Positions 21,605 through 30,689 of a stretch of DNA of 64,000 bases are shown here, piece after piece. Numbering within the stretch: the stretch's first letter is position 1; every line of letters begins with the position of its first letter. The notes below the pieces were generated by a model that saw nothing but the letters and a program-made list of their open reading frames with translations, ran no database searches and was not told where the DNA came from. Location of the stretch: assembly GCF_026262505.1 (NCBI RefSeq), contig NC_067205.1:21361585-21425584 (forward strand), given 5' to 3'. A program made the position numbers and the translations under genes. The DNA is from Trichomonas vaginalis G3. Its lineage: Eukaryota; Parabasalia; Trichomonadida; Trichomonadidae.

Positions 21605-22411
21605 TTACTCTGCTTGTTTGAAGTTGTCAAAATACTCTGTTATTTTTTCTTTCAGTAGCGGCAAATCTTCTTTGAAGGTAAGTATTGTACAACCTTTAAT
21701 ATCATAGTGTGTTTGAGGTAAAGTATCTTGAACTATTTGTTTCACATCTTCATTTGGTGTCATTGAAATCGGTAAGTTTTCGCGATAGAACCAATTTCTG
21801 TCAGATTTGTAAATCTTAGCAAGGTCGTAAAAGCTTTTGTTGTTTCTTCTGACTAAATGCAACATAACCATATCTTTATCTTCTTCATTTTCCATCTCTT
21901 CAGTATAAATCATATACTTATAGTTCTTTTCCTTTCCTTTTGGTACCGAACGTGGTATTCTTTTCTGTATGTTTTTGTCTTTTGCTTCAAGCTTGTTCTC
22001 TAGCTCTTCACGTTCGTGTCTATGAATTTCATCTAACATCATGAAAATATAACAAGCATAGCGAGGTGAAGCCCACATTGCAACAGCATTTACAAGAAGT
22101 CTATGTACATAATATCCTTTCAAATCATTTGGCAAATTTTTACGATTTTCGTATGGAATCTCGTTCCTCGGTTTTTCGAGGAACGCAAACATATGAGGAA
22201 ATTCTTCTAAAAGTTCTTTTGTCTGTTGGTTTTCAAACCAATGGTATGCTTGCTTTGTAGAACGAAGAGCATTCAAAATACTTTGCATTTGGTACATGTC
22301 GTCTTTGACCGAACGAATGAGACGTAACTGTTTGTTATATTGTATGTACTCATATTCTTCATTTATGTCTTCATGAACGATAGCAGTTGTTGTGTTCTCT
22401 GTTGTTGACAT
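21605..22411 (-). CDS. KilA-N domain protein (DNA-binding)
   Basis: The gene encodes 268 residues. The start MSTTENTTTAIVHEDINEEY at 22411 lies 5 bp after the TTATTTTGTATGTAAAGACA promoter-like motif. The central YVHRLLVNAVAMWASPRYA matches the core of KilA-N domains, found in DNA viruses and phages and thought to bind nucleic acid. The C-terminal part (KYMIYTEEMENEEDKDMVML ... DRNWFYREN) resembles the DUF3627-like tail of viral KilA-N proteins. It is the first of three adjacent minus-strand KilA-N genes. It could regulate element genes, possibly through the nearby palindromic blocks (inference). Confidence 0.75.
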   Translation of the reverse strand: MSTTENTTTAIVHEDINEEYEYIQYNKQLRLIRSVKDDMYQMQSILNALRSTKQAYHWFENQQTKELLEEFPHMFAFLEKPRNEIPYENRKNLPNDLKGYYVHRLLVNAVAMWASPRYACYIFMMLDEIHRHEREELENKLEAKDKNIQKRIPRSVPKGKEKNYKYMIYTEEMENEEDKDMVMLHLVRRNNKSFYDLAKIYKSDRNWFYRENLPISMTPNEDVKQIVQDTLPQTHYDIKGCTILTFKEDLPLLKEKITEYFDNFKQAE

Positions 22412-22433
22412 ATCTGTCTTTACATACAAAATA
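22412..22433 (-). promoter_or_regulatory. Shared upstream motif (KilA-N promoter type)
   Basis: The motif TTATTTTGTATGTAAAGACA lies immediately before the ATG. The same motif precedes the genes at 23029, 23735 and 43946. Confidence 0.6.
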
Positions 22434-22507
22434 AAAAAATAAAAAAAAATAAAACTAACTTTATTTTTTCTGACTTTCACAAAAGACCAAAAATAAATGG
22501 TTCATTT

Positions 22508-23029
22508 ACTCTTCCTCTTTGAAGTTGTCAAAATACTCTGTTATTTTTTCCTTCAGTAGCGGCAAATCTTCTTTGAATGTAAGTATTGTACAACCTTTTC
22601 ATATCATAGTGTGTTTTTGTCTTTGGATTCAAGCTTGTTCTCTAGCTCTTCACGTTCTTGTCTATGAATTTCGTCAAGAAGTTTACAAACATACCAAGCA
22701 TAACGAGGTGAAGCCCACATTGCAACAGCATTTACAAGAAGTCTATGTACATACCAACCTCTCAAACCATTTTGGCAATTTTTCACGATTTTCAGATAAA
22801 AAAGTATGTCTCGCTGTGCTTCGCTCAAAAGTTCTTTTGTCTGTTGGTTTTCAAACCAGTCTTGTGCTTGCTTTGTAGAACGAAGAGCATTCAAAATACT
22901 TTGCATTTGGTACATGTCATCTTTGACCGAACGAATGAGACGTAACTGTTTGTTAAACTGAACCCACTCATATTCTTCATTTATAGCTTCATGGACTATA
23001 ACTGTTGTTGTGTTCTCTGTTGTTGACAT
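22508..23029 (-). pseudogene. KilA-N protein, shortened tandem duplicate
   Basis: The start MSTTENTTTVIVHEAINEEY at 23029 has the same upstream motif as its neighbour. The N-terminal ~170 residues parallel the gene at 21605-22411, including WYVHRLLVNAVAMWASPRYA. The sequence homologous to the neighbour's C-terminus is much reduced. It is a recent local duplicate that looks broken. Confidence 0.65.
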
Positions 23030-23051
23030 ATCTGTCTTTACATACAAAATA
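23030..23051 (-). promoter_or_regulatory. Shared upstream motif (KilA-N promoter type)
   Basis: TTATTTTGTATGTAAAGACA lies directly before the ATG at 23029. It is the same element as at 22412-22433. Confidence 0.6.
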
Positions 23052-23117
23052 AAAAAATAAATAAAAATAAAATTAGCGTTATTTTCTATCTTGTATAAAA
23101 GACCAAAAATAAACGCT

Positions 23118-23735
23118 TTACATGTATTTTTCAGCAACTTCGTCAAATAATTTTATAGCTTTACCTATCTCATCTACTTCAAACGTTTCTTTACCTTTCG
23201 TGGGAGCACCATACATTTTCTCAAACTTTTCGAGTAGTTCTGTTTCAGCAGCTCTCATATCGTTAACAAACACAACCTTAACTCTATTGACTGTACTGTC
23301 ATATCTTTGAGTTATATTATATGTTCTTCCTATCTTATATCTCTTTGTATTGAAGTCCTTCGGTTTCTGAACGATGTAAAGTAAGCCTTCACTGCAACGT
23401 TCCGTATCGAATGAACCATATGTTATGAAGTTATATCCAACAACTGGGTCTAACCATAACAAAACTATTGGTATAAGACTTTTGTCTATAAGATATGCTG
23501 TAGTTCCATAGAATCTTACCGATATCATAAGCTCAGGATTTCTTGTCAAAATTTTCTGAGTAGAAGCATTTTTAACCCAGTCGTGGGATGTTTTCTTTCC
23601 TTCAGATAGTGTTAAAATGTCTGACAAAGAATATTTCTTGTATTTCTTTGAGTATCTTACGTTTAAATCACCAATTCTAACCACCTTGGTCTCATTGTCT
23701 ATCTTTTTAACTGTTTCAAACTCAATGTTTAACAT
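23118..23735 (-). CDS. KilA-N / GIY-YIG-type (T5orf172-like) protein
   Basis: The gene encodes 205 residues from MLNIEFETVKKIDNETKVVR at 23735. An in-frame ATG six codons upstream falls within the promoter motif. The N-terminal part resembles a KilA-N-like domain (VKNASTQKILTRNPELMISV; IPIVLLWLDPVVGYNFITYG). The C-terminal part, GLLYIVQKPKDFN...YKIGRTYNITQRY with a downstream Glu (AAETELLEKFEKMYG), is the GIY-YIG-like nuclease fold of T5orf172/Bro-type proteins. Such proteins are common in large DNA viruses. Role here unknown: DNA processing or regulation. Confidence 0.7.
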   Translation of the reverse strand: MLNIEFETVKKIDNETKVVRIGDLNVRYSKKYKKYSLSDILTLSEGKKTSHDWVKNASTQKILTRNPELMISVRFYGTTAYLIDKSLIPIVLLWLDPVVGYNFITYGSFDTERCSEGLLYIVQKPKDFNTKRYKIGRTYNITQRYDSTVNRVKVVFVNDMRAAETELLEKFEKMYGAPTKGKETFEVDEIGKAIKLFDEVAEKYM

Positions 23736-23757
23736 TTCTGTTCTTACATACAAAATA
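23736..23757 (-). promoter_or_regulatory. Shared upstream motif (KilA-N promoter type)
   Basis: TTATTTTGTATGTAAGAACA lies directly before ATG 23735. It is identical to the motif in front of the Polinton 2 gene at 43946. Confidence 0.6.
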
Positions 23758-23987
23758 AAAAAAAATAAAAAAAACTAGCTTTTATTTTCTATCTTGTATC
23801 TTAAGGAAATTCATGAAATTTGGTCATTTTTTCATGATTTTCATAGAGTTTTGGCGACTACGTTTTCTTACGTACTCGCAATTTTTCACTGTTTTCGTAC
23901 GGAATCTCTTCTCTCGGTTTTCCTCGGGAAGCAATCTTATGCCATTTTACTCAGATTTTTGTGCTGAATTCAGCAAAAATATATTTT

Positions 23988-24035
23988 ATGTTAGAATGTT
24001 AGATCTAACATGTTTTCTAACACGTTTTCTAACAT
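23988..24035 (+). repeat. Half-site block, type A
   Basis: A palindrome ATGTTAGATCTAACATG is followed by two further half-sites TTTTCTAACACG and TTTTCTAACATG. It is preceded by the common leader AAAATATATTTTATG. Further type A blocks occur at 10674, 10907, 11311 (inverted) and 25370 (inverted). Confidence 0.8.
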
Positions 24036-24093
24036 GGTCTAAAACACACAAAACTCATGAAATTTCATACGGAATTCAGCAAAAATATATTTT

Positions 24094-24142
24094 AGGTGAA
24101 GAGGTGAGATTTCACCTCTTTTTTCACCTCTTTTTTCACCTG
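24094..24142 (+). repeat. Half-site block, type B
   Basis: It has the same architecture as type A but other half-sites: AGGTGAAGAGGTGAGA then TTTCACCTC, TTTTTTCACCTC and TTTTTTCACCTG. The leader AAAAATATATTTTAGG is shared. It sits between the KilA-N cluster and the gene at 24148-25062. Confidence 0.8.
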
Positions 24143-24147
24143 TTATT

Positions 24148-25062
24148 TTATAAGCGTTTTACATGAATTGTATGATGTATATTTGAAATCCTAAACAATT
24201 TCGTAGCTTCTATTTCTTCTGTCAGTATGTCAAAAGTTTTAACGATACCGAAAGTTTCTTTATACTTCTTCTTGACGTCAGATAGAAGGAAATCGTCAGC
24301 AGTTGGATAGTTTTTGTTCAGAAATTCTAACATGTTCATTTTATCTTCTGCTGGTTTTTCTGCTTCTTTCTTTAAATCTGCATAGTCGTTTCGCATACGT
24401 TCTATCTCTTTGACGGAGTAGTTATATTTCCTCATTGCTGCTTTACATTTAGAACATTGCGGATTCATTTTTGCGTTATATTCTGAAACCTTACCTGCTA
24501 AAACAACCAAGGCGTCAATGGTTTTCTTCATCTCAAAAGCTGCTGGTTTTATCTGTTCATTCCATATCTTACCTCTTCTATCTTTATCTCTTATCTGCCA
24601 TACACATTTTGCAACTAACGAAACAAAGTTGTCGTAGGTCTTAAATTCTTCGGATTTATATATGTCAGAGATGTTCTTATATACCATATCGCAATCTTTG
24701 TCCATGACTTTGTGGTTGCAATGAAATCCAAGAAACTCATAGTTTACCTTTCGTATGAACTTCTTAATTTCAACTGAGTCAGTTGCTTTGACTTCAATTT
24801 CTTCAAATTCTGGAATAGTGAGTTTTTGTTGTTGTATTTCAGGAAGTTTAGGTAGATGGTCAATAATATCCTGCATTTCATAAAGATACTGTTCATTTGT
24901 TTCATCTTTCGCACTACAGTCTAAATTATTTGTTAAAAGTTCTTGCTTTATCTTCTGGATTTTTGTTTCAAAAGTATATGAAGAAGGAATGAAGCTTTTC
25001 ATCTCTACTAACATTGAAGTTGGGTTCATAACTAACGAGTTTGGTGCTGTTGTTGCTAACAT
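24148..25062 (-). CDS. Conserved Polinton cassette protein (304 aa), unknown function
   Basis: The open frame starts MLATTAPNSLVMNPTSMLVE. Cys/His clusters (FHCNHKVMDKDCD; PQCSKCKAAMRKYN) suggest metal binding. A helical middle is followed by a C-terminal ~60 residues (NYPTADDFLLSDVKKKYKET) that could form a winged helix. The nearly identical protein of Polinton 2 (43946-44923, about 93% identical by eye) has a longer Ser/Thr-rich N-terminus. Half-site blocks lie on both sides. No known family is recognised. Confidence 0.7.
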   Translation of the reverse strand: MLATTAPNSLVMNPTSMLVEMKSFIPSSYTFETKIQKIKQELLTNNLDCSAKDETNEQYLYEMQDIIDHLPKLPEIQQQKLTIPEFEEIEVKATDSVEIKKFIRKVNYEFLGFHCNHKVMDKDCDMVYKNISDIYKSEEFKTYDNFVSLVAKCVWQIRDKDRRGKIWNEQIKPAAFEMKKTIDALVVLAGKVSEYNAKMNPQCSKCKAAMRKYNYSVKEIERMRNDYADLKKEAEKPAEDKMNMLEFLNKNYPTADDFLLSDVKKKYKETFGIVKTFDILTEEIEATKLFRISNIHHTIHVKRL

Positions 25063-25144
25063 GTTCTTACAATAAAAATAAAAAAATATTTTATAAAAAA
25101 CTAAAATATATTTTTTATCTTAAGGAAATTCATGAAAATCCAAC

Positions 25145-25192
25145 GGGTGAGAAAACAGGTGAGAAAACGGGTGACATCTCACCTCTTCACCT
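25145..25192 (-). repeat. Half-site block, type B (inverted)
   Basis: Read on the minus strand: AGGTGAAGAGGTGAGA then three CACC-containing half-sites (TGTCACCCG, TTTTCTCACCTG, TTTTCTCACCCG), followed by TTGGATTTTCATG. It lies upstream of the cassette gene. Confidence 0.75.
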
Positions 25193-25272
25193 AAATATAT
25201 TTTTGTCTGATTTACGCTCATTACGAAGAAGTTTCGACAAAACATTTACGAAGAAGTCTTGACAAATTCAAG

Positions 25273-25320
25273 AGGGTGAAAAAACAGGTGAAAAAAGAGT
25301 GAAATCTCACCTCTTCACCT
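25273..25320 (-). repeat. Half-site block, type B (inverted)
   Basis: A second inverted type B block lies within 100 bp of the first, between CGTAAATGTTTTGTC-type repeat remnants. All half-sites carry the CACC core. Confidence 0.75.
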
Positions 25321-25369
25321 AAACATTATTTTTGGTGTAAATTTCATGATTTTCATGAGTTTTCTACGA

Positions 25370-25415
25370 TGTTAGAAAAGAGGTTAGAAAACATGTTAGA
25401 TCTAACATTCTAACA
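25370..25415 (-). repeat. Half-site block, type A (inverted)
   Basis: Read on the minus strand: TTAGAATGTTAGATCTAACA, then two further CTAAC half-sites. It is the third block in a 270 bp cluster between two minus-strand genes. Confidence 0.8.
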
Positions 25416-25578
25416 TAAATTATATTTTTGGTGTAAAATTCATGAAAATTCAACGGGTGAATTTTATATAAAAAGCAACCCGCCGTTTTCCGCGGGTTGG
25501 TATATTCTTCACAAAATGCTTGTTTTGAGGTCGAGCCACTTTTGGCTCCACCTCTTTTTTTCAACCAAAACTCATTTT

Positions 25579-26439
25579 TCAATACTTTTTCAGCACTTCT
25601 CCGTAGTTATATATGAAAGACAATTCGAGATAAAAGTCGTAGTACAATGGAACAATATGTTGCACACCATTTGTTGTGAACCAAACTTGAAAGTCAGAGA
25701 AACTGTTACTCGGTGGTTCATAGAATTTAGAAGCAAAGTCATAAAAGTCCTTACCAATACAAAGAAAACTATTGTTGCTTGAACTGAAACTTGCATGACA
25801 CATGACATTTTGAGGGTCAAACACGTTTCTATAAACTGTCAAATCTGTTGGTGGGCGTATAAACCAGAACGGACCGTCAGGTGGTAATGGTTCGTTCTGG
25901 TTTAGTAACCGAAGAAATTGTGCCCAAGAACGTTTGTCTACTTGCCAAAATAAAAACTGTGTATCTCTTGGAGGGTTATTTTCAATCCTTTGAAATGAAA
26001 CTGTGGAGTTCATCTTGTCATATTCTAGTTTCAGATAGTATGTTCCATTTAGTAAAGAATCGTATTTTTCTTGAAATTCCCAGTAGTATTTGTTTATTTG
26101 AGTTTGAAAGTCATTTAGAGTCTTCTCAAGACTTTCGTCTGAACGAACCGTAAAGATTCTCATTTCGTCAAATTTGTCTAGTAGACCATCATGACCTCTA
26201 TACCGCCCATGAAAATATACTGCGAACATAAATGCGTTAGTTCTTTTTGAAAACAAAACTCTTCTAAATCCTATTGCCTTTGCATCTGAAGGACTTTGAA
26301 GCCAACGAATTGGAAAGTCAAACCTGTAAGCACCGGATGAAATTTCTTCATCTGATATAGTCCTACCAGCGTTTGTAAAGATATAGTCTAATGGTTTTGT
26401 ATCTGCTACTTTTGTTCTTTGTTTTTCAACCTGAAACAT
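25579..26439 (-). CDS. Jelly-roll-like virion protein candidate (286 aa), paralogue 1
   Basis: The start is MFQVEKQRTKVADTKPLDYI. The protein is beta-rich and ends FQVWFTTNGVQHIVPLYYDF then ELSFIYNY, a strand-turn-strand ending common in single-jelly-roll minor capsid proteins. It is a clear paralogue of 30690-31538, with shared TKPLD, KAIGFRR, FLRLLNQ/FLRMLNQ, HASFS and FYEPPS motifs. Upstream is an AT-rich TATTTTTACATATATTAA stretch. A vertex or fibre-base protein is a reasonable inference; function is unproven. Confidence 0.6.
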   Translation of the reverse strand: MFQVEKQRTKVADTKPLDYIFTNAGRTISDEEISSGAYRFDFPIRWLQSPSDAKAIGFRRVLFSKRTNAFMFAVYFHGRYRGHDGLLDKFDEMRIFTVRSDESLEKTLNDFQTQINKYYWEFQEKYDSLLNGTYYLKLEYDKMNSTVSFQRIENNPPRDTQFLFWQVDKRSWAQFLRLLNQNEPLPPDGPFWFIRPPTDLTVYRNVFDPQNVMCHASFSSSNNSFLCIGKDFYDFASKFYEPPSNSFSDFQVWFTTNGVQHIVPLYYDFYLELSFIYNYGEVLKKY

Positions 26440-26509
26440 TTAATATATGTAAAAATATACTGTTTTAAAAAAAATGTTTTAAAATGGTATGCCATTTCAT
26501 ATTTCTCAT

Positions 26510-27228
26510 CTAACAAACAAGTTGTCTGACTGCTTGAGGGTTATGTTGGTACCATTCAAACTTCACGCTTGCAATTCCTTCAATTGCATTCAAAATGTCT
26601 GAGTCGGAGTCAACCATTTGTTCTCTCTTTGTAGTCTTGAAAGCGTCAAGAAGTTGTGCGGTTGTTGTGACATTGCCATGTGCATAGTAAATATGACCAT
26701 CTAAATCTGTTACGGTTAGTCTGAGATTGTATCCTTTCTTATTTCCGTCTTGAATGGCAGCAAGTACACCCATGAAGCCTTCTTTGTTCTTTCCTTCGTC
26801 AAAGTTTACTGTAAAGGTTCGACCAGATGTAATTTGACTTCTAACTTCACGATACTTTTCATATGCATATCTTGTTCTTTCCATGGAGCATGACCATCCT
26901 TCTGCACTACCTTTTTCCTTCTCAAAGGATGCAATTGTTCGTCATGTTTCCAGTAGAATCTGGCAAAGCCGTCGTGTCCTTCAACTTGAGGCTCACTAAC
27001 ATCGAAAGGCATGTCCATAAGACGTTCTTCTTCTAACCTCTCTAGTCTGTTTGGATAATTGGCGCGCGCGGTTTCCAAATCCATTTCGTAGCGAAGACCA
27101 GACAATTTGTCATAGACTTTTATGGGTCTTCCCTTCCTATATTTAAAATTCTTCGAAACTCTCCAACCATATCTTTGTAACTCTGCTTTTATTCTAGCAG
27201 ATTTTCTATCGATTCTATATGGGGGCAT
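26510..27228 (-). pseudogene. Hypothetical protein, broken
   Basis: The region starts MPPYRIDRKSARIKAELQRY at 27228, preceded by TATTTTTATAAAAATG. The N-terminal half is very basic (FKYRKGRPIKVYDKLSG). The C-terminal half is beta-rich (YNLRLTVTDLDGHIYYAHGN). No family is recognised. A DNA-binding or core protein is possible from the charge. It looks broken, about one break. Confidence 0.45.
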
Positions 27229-27259
27229 TTTTATAAAAATAAAAAAATGTTTTTTTCTT

Positions 27260-27845
27260 TACTTTACATAACCACCAGCTACCAGAAGTCTTTGACGCCA
27301 ACATACCAGCTAATGAAGGTTGACTTTTAGTATTGAAACTAACTTTGGTTTTGCTTCAGTTTTTGGCTCCCCTTCTTCTATTGGTTTTTTCGTCACTTTT
27401 CGGTTCTGCTGACTTTACCTCACTTGCTGGAACAGTTGTGTCGTCAACATCTTCATAAATATCATATGCCATCTGTTTTTGTTTTCCTTTCAACTTTTTG
27501 TGTTTGTTGTAAAGTTTAGAAATATTTCGACTCTAAGTCAATGAGATGTTCTATAATGAACTGTTGTCAGTGAAGTAAACTTTTCCATCTGTTGTCTCGA
27601 AAGCTCCTTCAGACTTCAATATTTTATTTGTGAGAGTCTGTTTCTTTTTTGAGATACTAGCCGTTCCATTTCTCTATGAAAAGTGACTTTATAGTTAGGG
27701 TTTGTATTTCCAGACCTGGCACTTTCTATTATTGAATTTTTCTCTTCATCTGTAAGTTTTTGACAGGTTTTTGACAATGGTTCTGAACTTTTTTATGTTT
27801 GTGAAATCTACCGTTTCAACTTCTTCGGTCATTTCATCTCAGTAA
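27260..27845 (-). pseudogene. Heavily broken hypothetical gene
   Basis: The minus-strand region starts near 27834 with MTEEVETVDFTNIKKFRTIV. It shows scattered coding-like stretches such as SGNTNPNYKVTFHREM. Base composition is like neighbouring genes. Several breaks are present; no family is recognised. Confidence 0.35.
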
Positions 27846-28500
27846 AAAATTTTAGTTTGGTTTGTTTTCAACTGGTTGTTTAGGTTTTTTTAAGTCGGTC
27901 TAAAACTTCCTGAGGTATAGGAAGAACTTGACAAACACGTGGTTTGTGTAACTGCTGGAAGTCGACAAATTCCATCTTGAACCCATTTGTCTCAATGCTG
28001 TATTGTTCATTTCATCTCAGTAAAAAACTTTACATTCCACGTTTGAGGCGGTTGCGGTTGGTTGTTGTTTACCCACTGTTGTGCATGGTTATATCCTCCT
28101 GTTAAAGAATCTTTCACCTTGGTCCATATAGTGCCTGCTTGGTTATAGTAGTCATTTGCTTTGTTATAGTAGTTTCCTGCTTGTCTTCCTACATTGTCCA
28201 TCCATCCTTGAACTTTTCCTCTTGTTTCAGGATTTGGAATAAGATTTGCTGCATCTCGTGCTAACCTCCCAACCTTTCTGTACAGTTTGTTAATAGGTTG
28301 TGCTTTCTCTTCAGTATACCTAATGTACTCAAAATCTTCCTTCCAATTCCAAATGCACCTCTAGCTATTGTTCCACTGCGGGCAAAAATCTGGACAACTC
28401 CTGCTATGCGCAAATAAACCCATTTCTTATAGGGTAAAAAATGACGAATCCAAACAAGGACCCCTATGTTTCTAAGGCAACAAAAGAAAGCACTCATGAT
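27846..28500 (-). pseudogene. Broken minor virion protein candidate
   Basis: The minus-strand region has a Gly/Ala-rich hydrophobic and basic segment (ARSGTIARGAFGIGRKILST), followed by a Tyr/Asn/Gln-rich stretch (NYYNKANDYYNQAGTIWTKV) and a Pro/Gln-rich linker. This layout resembles small membrane-active core proteins of adenovirus-like elements, an inference from composition only. It is broken. Confidence 0.35.
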
Positions 28501-28509
28501 AAAAATCTT

Positions 28510-29385
28510 TAGTTCACACCAAATGCTTGGTTTATGGATATCTTGGAAAACATTCCGAGGTATAGAGAAGATGGACCACCATACTGGCTAATATTTGTCG
28601 GTCAAAACACAAGATACTGTGAAGCCATACCATTACAGTCCAAAAATATTTTAGATATCTTAGCAGCTTTGACAATATTCGTTGACAAATACCATCCAAC
28701 AAAACTGACATCTGACTGTGAAAGTTCTTTCAAATCAGACGATATTAAAAACTATCTGCGTTCAAAAAATGTAAACCAATATTTCATTGTCGACCAAAAC
28801 CATTCTGCTCTTGGTGTCATTGACGGATGTATAAAATGTTAAGAGACTTAAACCAACCACAAGGTGGTGAAGCAAAATGTCATATGACGACAAACACTTC
28901 TCCATGGCAAAGATGAGACAAGTTTTAAATATTTACAATAGCCGTAAAAAAAAGGTTTGGGAAACCACTCCCCTGAAGAAATGAAAAACAACCCTGACTT
29001 AGAGAAAGACTATATATTTAATAGTTTAGTCAAAAGAGACAAACAAGAAAGAATGCCAGGCTTCAAACTTCAGAAAGGTGACAAAGTAAAAATAGAAATA
29101 CCTAAACGCGACCCATATGAAAATACTATTGACTATGACAAAATGGGAACTCGACAGGTACTCACATTCGTGTTCGTAAAAATAGAAGAAAGTATACAAG
29201 AGAATATTATGAAGTTTTAGGCAAACATGGCAAAATGTACAGACTGCAAGCAGAAGATAAAACTACTATTGTCAGACCCGTTCAAACTTGTCAAAGTTCA
29301 AGGTGGTATACTTTCAAAGACAGTTCCTAACAAATATAAGACAACTCCTGACGAATATGCTAAAGAAGTTGAAAATGACGACTAA
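28510..29385 (+). pseudogene. rve-family integrase (Polinton type), broken and 5'-incomplete
   Basis: An RNase H-like core is visible: PYWLIFVGQNTRYCEAIPLQ, then KLTSDCESSFKSDDI with the second catalytic Asp, then FIVDQNHSALGVIDGCIKC. The third acidic residue is apparently Asp, as in the Polinton 2 integrase. A downstream basic, beta-rich region (FKLQKGDKVKIEIPK) matches the chromo/SH3-like C-terminal domain of Polinton integrases. The N-terminal zinc-binding part is not found. It is the only plus-strand gene in this stretch. It is broken by several changes. Confidence 0.7.
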
Positions 29386-30671
29386 GCATTTCTATACCAT
29401 GCGTAAACTGTCATGTAAGGTGGCATGTAGTCTTTACTCTGTCCCGTTGTTTCCGAATATCCTGTAATGCGATGTGTATGGCTTCCTCCTCCCTGAGTGT
29501 CATCCCAGTAACAATTTATAGCAAACTTAACGTCGTCTTTAACATCATATCCTTTACCTTTTGTCATTCCTGTCCAATCCCAATATCTATGCTTATGCCA
29601 ACCTGCTTCAGCTGTAGTTAAATTTATGTAGTGACTGTGTGCAGGTAGGTTTTCACCTGAAATCGTTTTACTTCCACCTGTTTCCTTTGAAGAGTTTGCA
29701 CAATACAAAAACCTGTCGACTATTTGAGTCCAAGTTCCAAAACCAAGTACTACTTCTGGTCTGGTAGAGTTCATTGACGTATAAATAGAACCTATAGGAT
29801 ATACTGTTTGAAGTATTTCTGTCTTTAATGTTTGAAGCTCTGTTTTGTCTGCTTTTTTATATAACTTTTCTTCAAGTTCATTTACGTCAGAGATGCTATG
29901 TCTATATGATATTTTTGTGGTATGTTCCTTCTGTCCATGCGAAAATACGTTCTTTTGTTGCATCTACATATCCTTTTATCCATGTCGAGTCTGCTTTTGT
30001 ATTCCTTAACTCTGTAACACCTTTCTCAAGCTCTTTCAACTGTTGTCCATCTTCCATTAAACCTCTGGTATGACTTGAAACCGTTTGTGTCAACATATCT
30101 ACAGTTTCTTTGTCGGCTTTAAGGTCTAAACATCCTGAAACCCACCCTGTATTGGCTTTACCTTCTAAAATCTTCGATGTCCGTTCATGTACCATTCAAC
30201 CCTTTTTATAATTTCATTGTCTTTTTCATCCACATATTCCTTATCTGCCTTCTTCACTAACCCACTAGCCAGATATGCTAACTCATCGTCAACATACTCT
30301 TTGTCAGCTTTGTTGTCAACATCTGCTTTCGTTGCATATGTTGCATCTGCTCTGTCATGTTCTTCTTGAACTTTTTCAATGACATATTCTTTGTCAGCTT
30401 TGTTGCCAACATCTGCTTTCAAAAGAAGTTCATCTATAGGTTTCTCGTTTAAAGTTCCTTTTGTTGGATTTATACAAACAGTATGGTTCTTACTGTCTTG
30501 AAACAGAAACTCATCTGTCATTGGGTTTATCGTCAGTTTTAAGTTTCCTTCTTTCAATGACTCAGATATCTTAGAATAGTTTGAAAAGTTTGTTGTGTTC
30601 TTATTTAGAGCTTGCAAAATGAGTTGTCGGTTGTGTTGTATTTCTCTCATAGACGCTGTTTCTTTCGACAT
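29382..30671 (-). pseudogene. Trimeric fibre-like protein with phage tail-collar domain, broken
   Basis: The start is MSKETASMREIQHNRQLILQ. The middle carries repeats of the form KADKEYVDDEL, typical of trimeric coiled-coil or fibre shafts. The C-terminal ~140 residues are the phage tail-collar / short-tail-fibre type: YPIGSIYTSMN, FLYCANSSKETGGSKTISGE, LPAHSHYI, GGGSHTHRITGYSETTG, YMPPYMTVYAWYR. It is homologous to the intact gene 45121-46944. Such domains bind receptors in bacteriophages. It looks broken, about two to three breaks. Confidence 0.75.
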
Positions 30672-30689
30672 TTTTATTCTAGATAAAAT
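30672..30689. promoter_or_regulatory. 18 bp palindromic bidirectional promoter
   Basis: TTTTATTCTAGATAAAAT separates the start codons of the diverging fibre gene and the 30690 gene. It is nearly palindromic, and each half looks like the TATTTTTATC-type upstream motif of other genes in the element. It must serve both genes if they are expressed separately. Confidence 0.55.
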
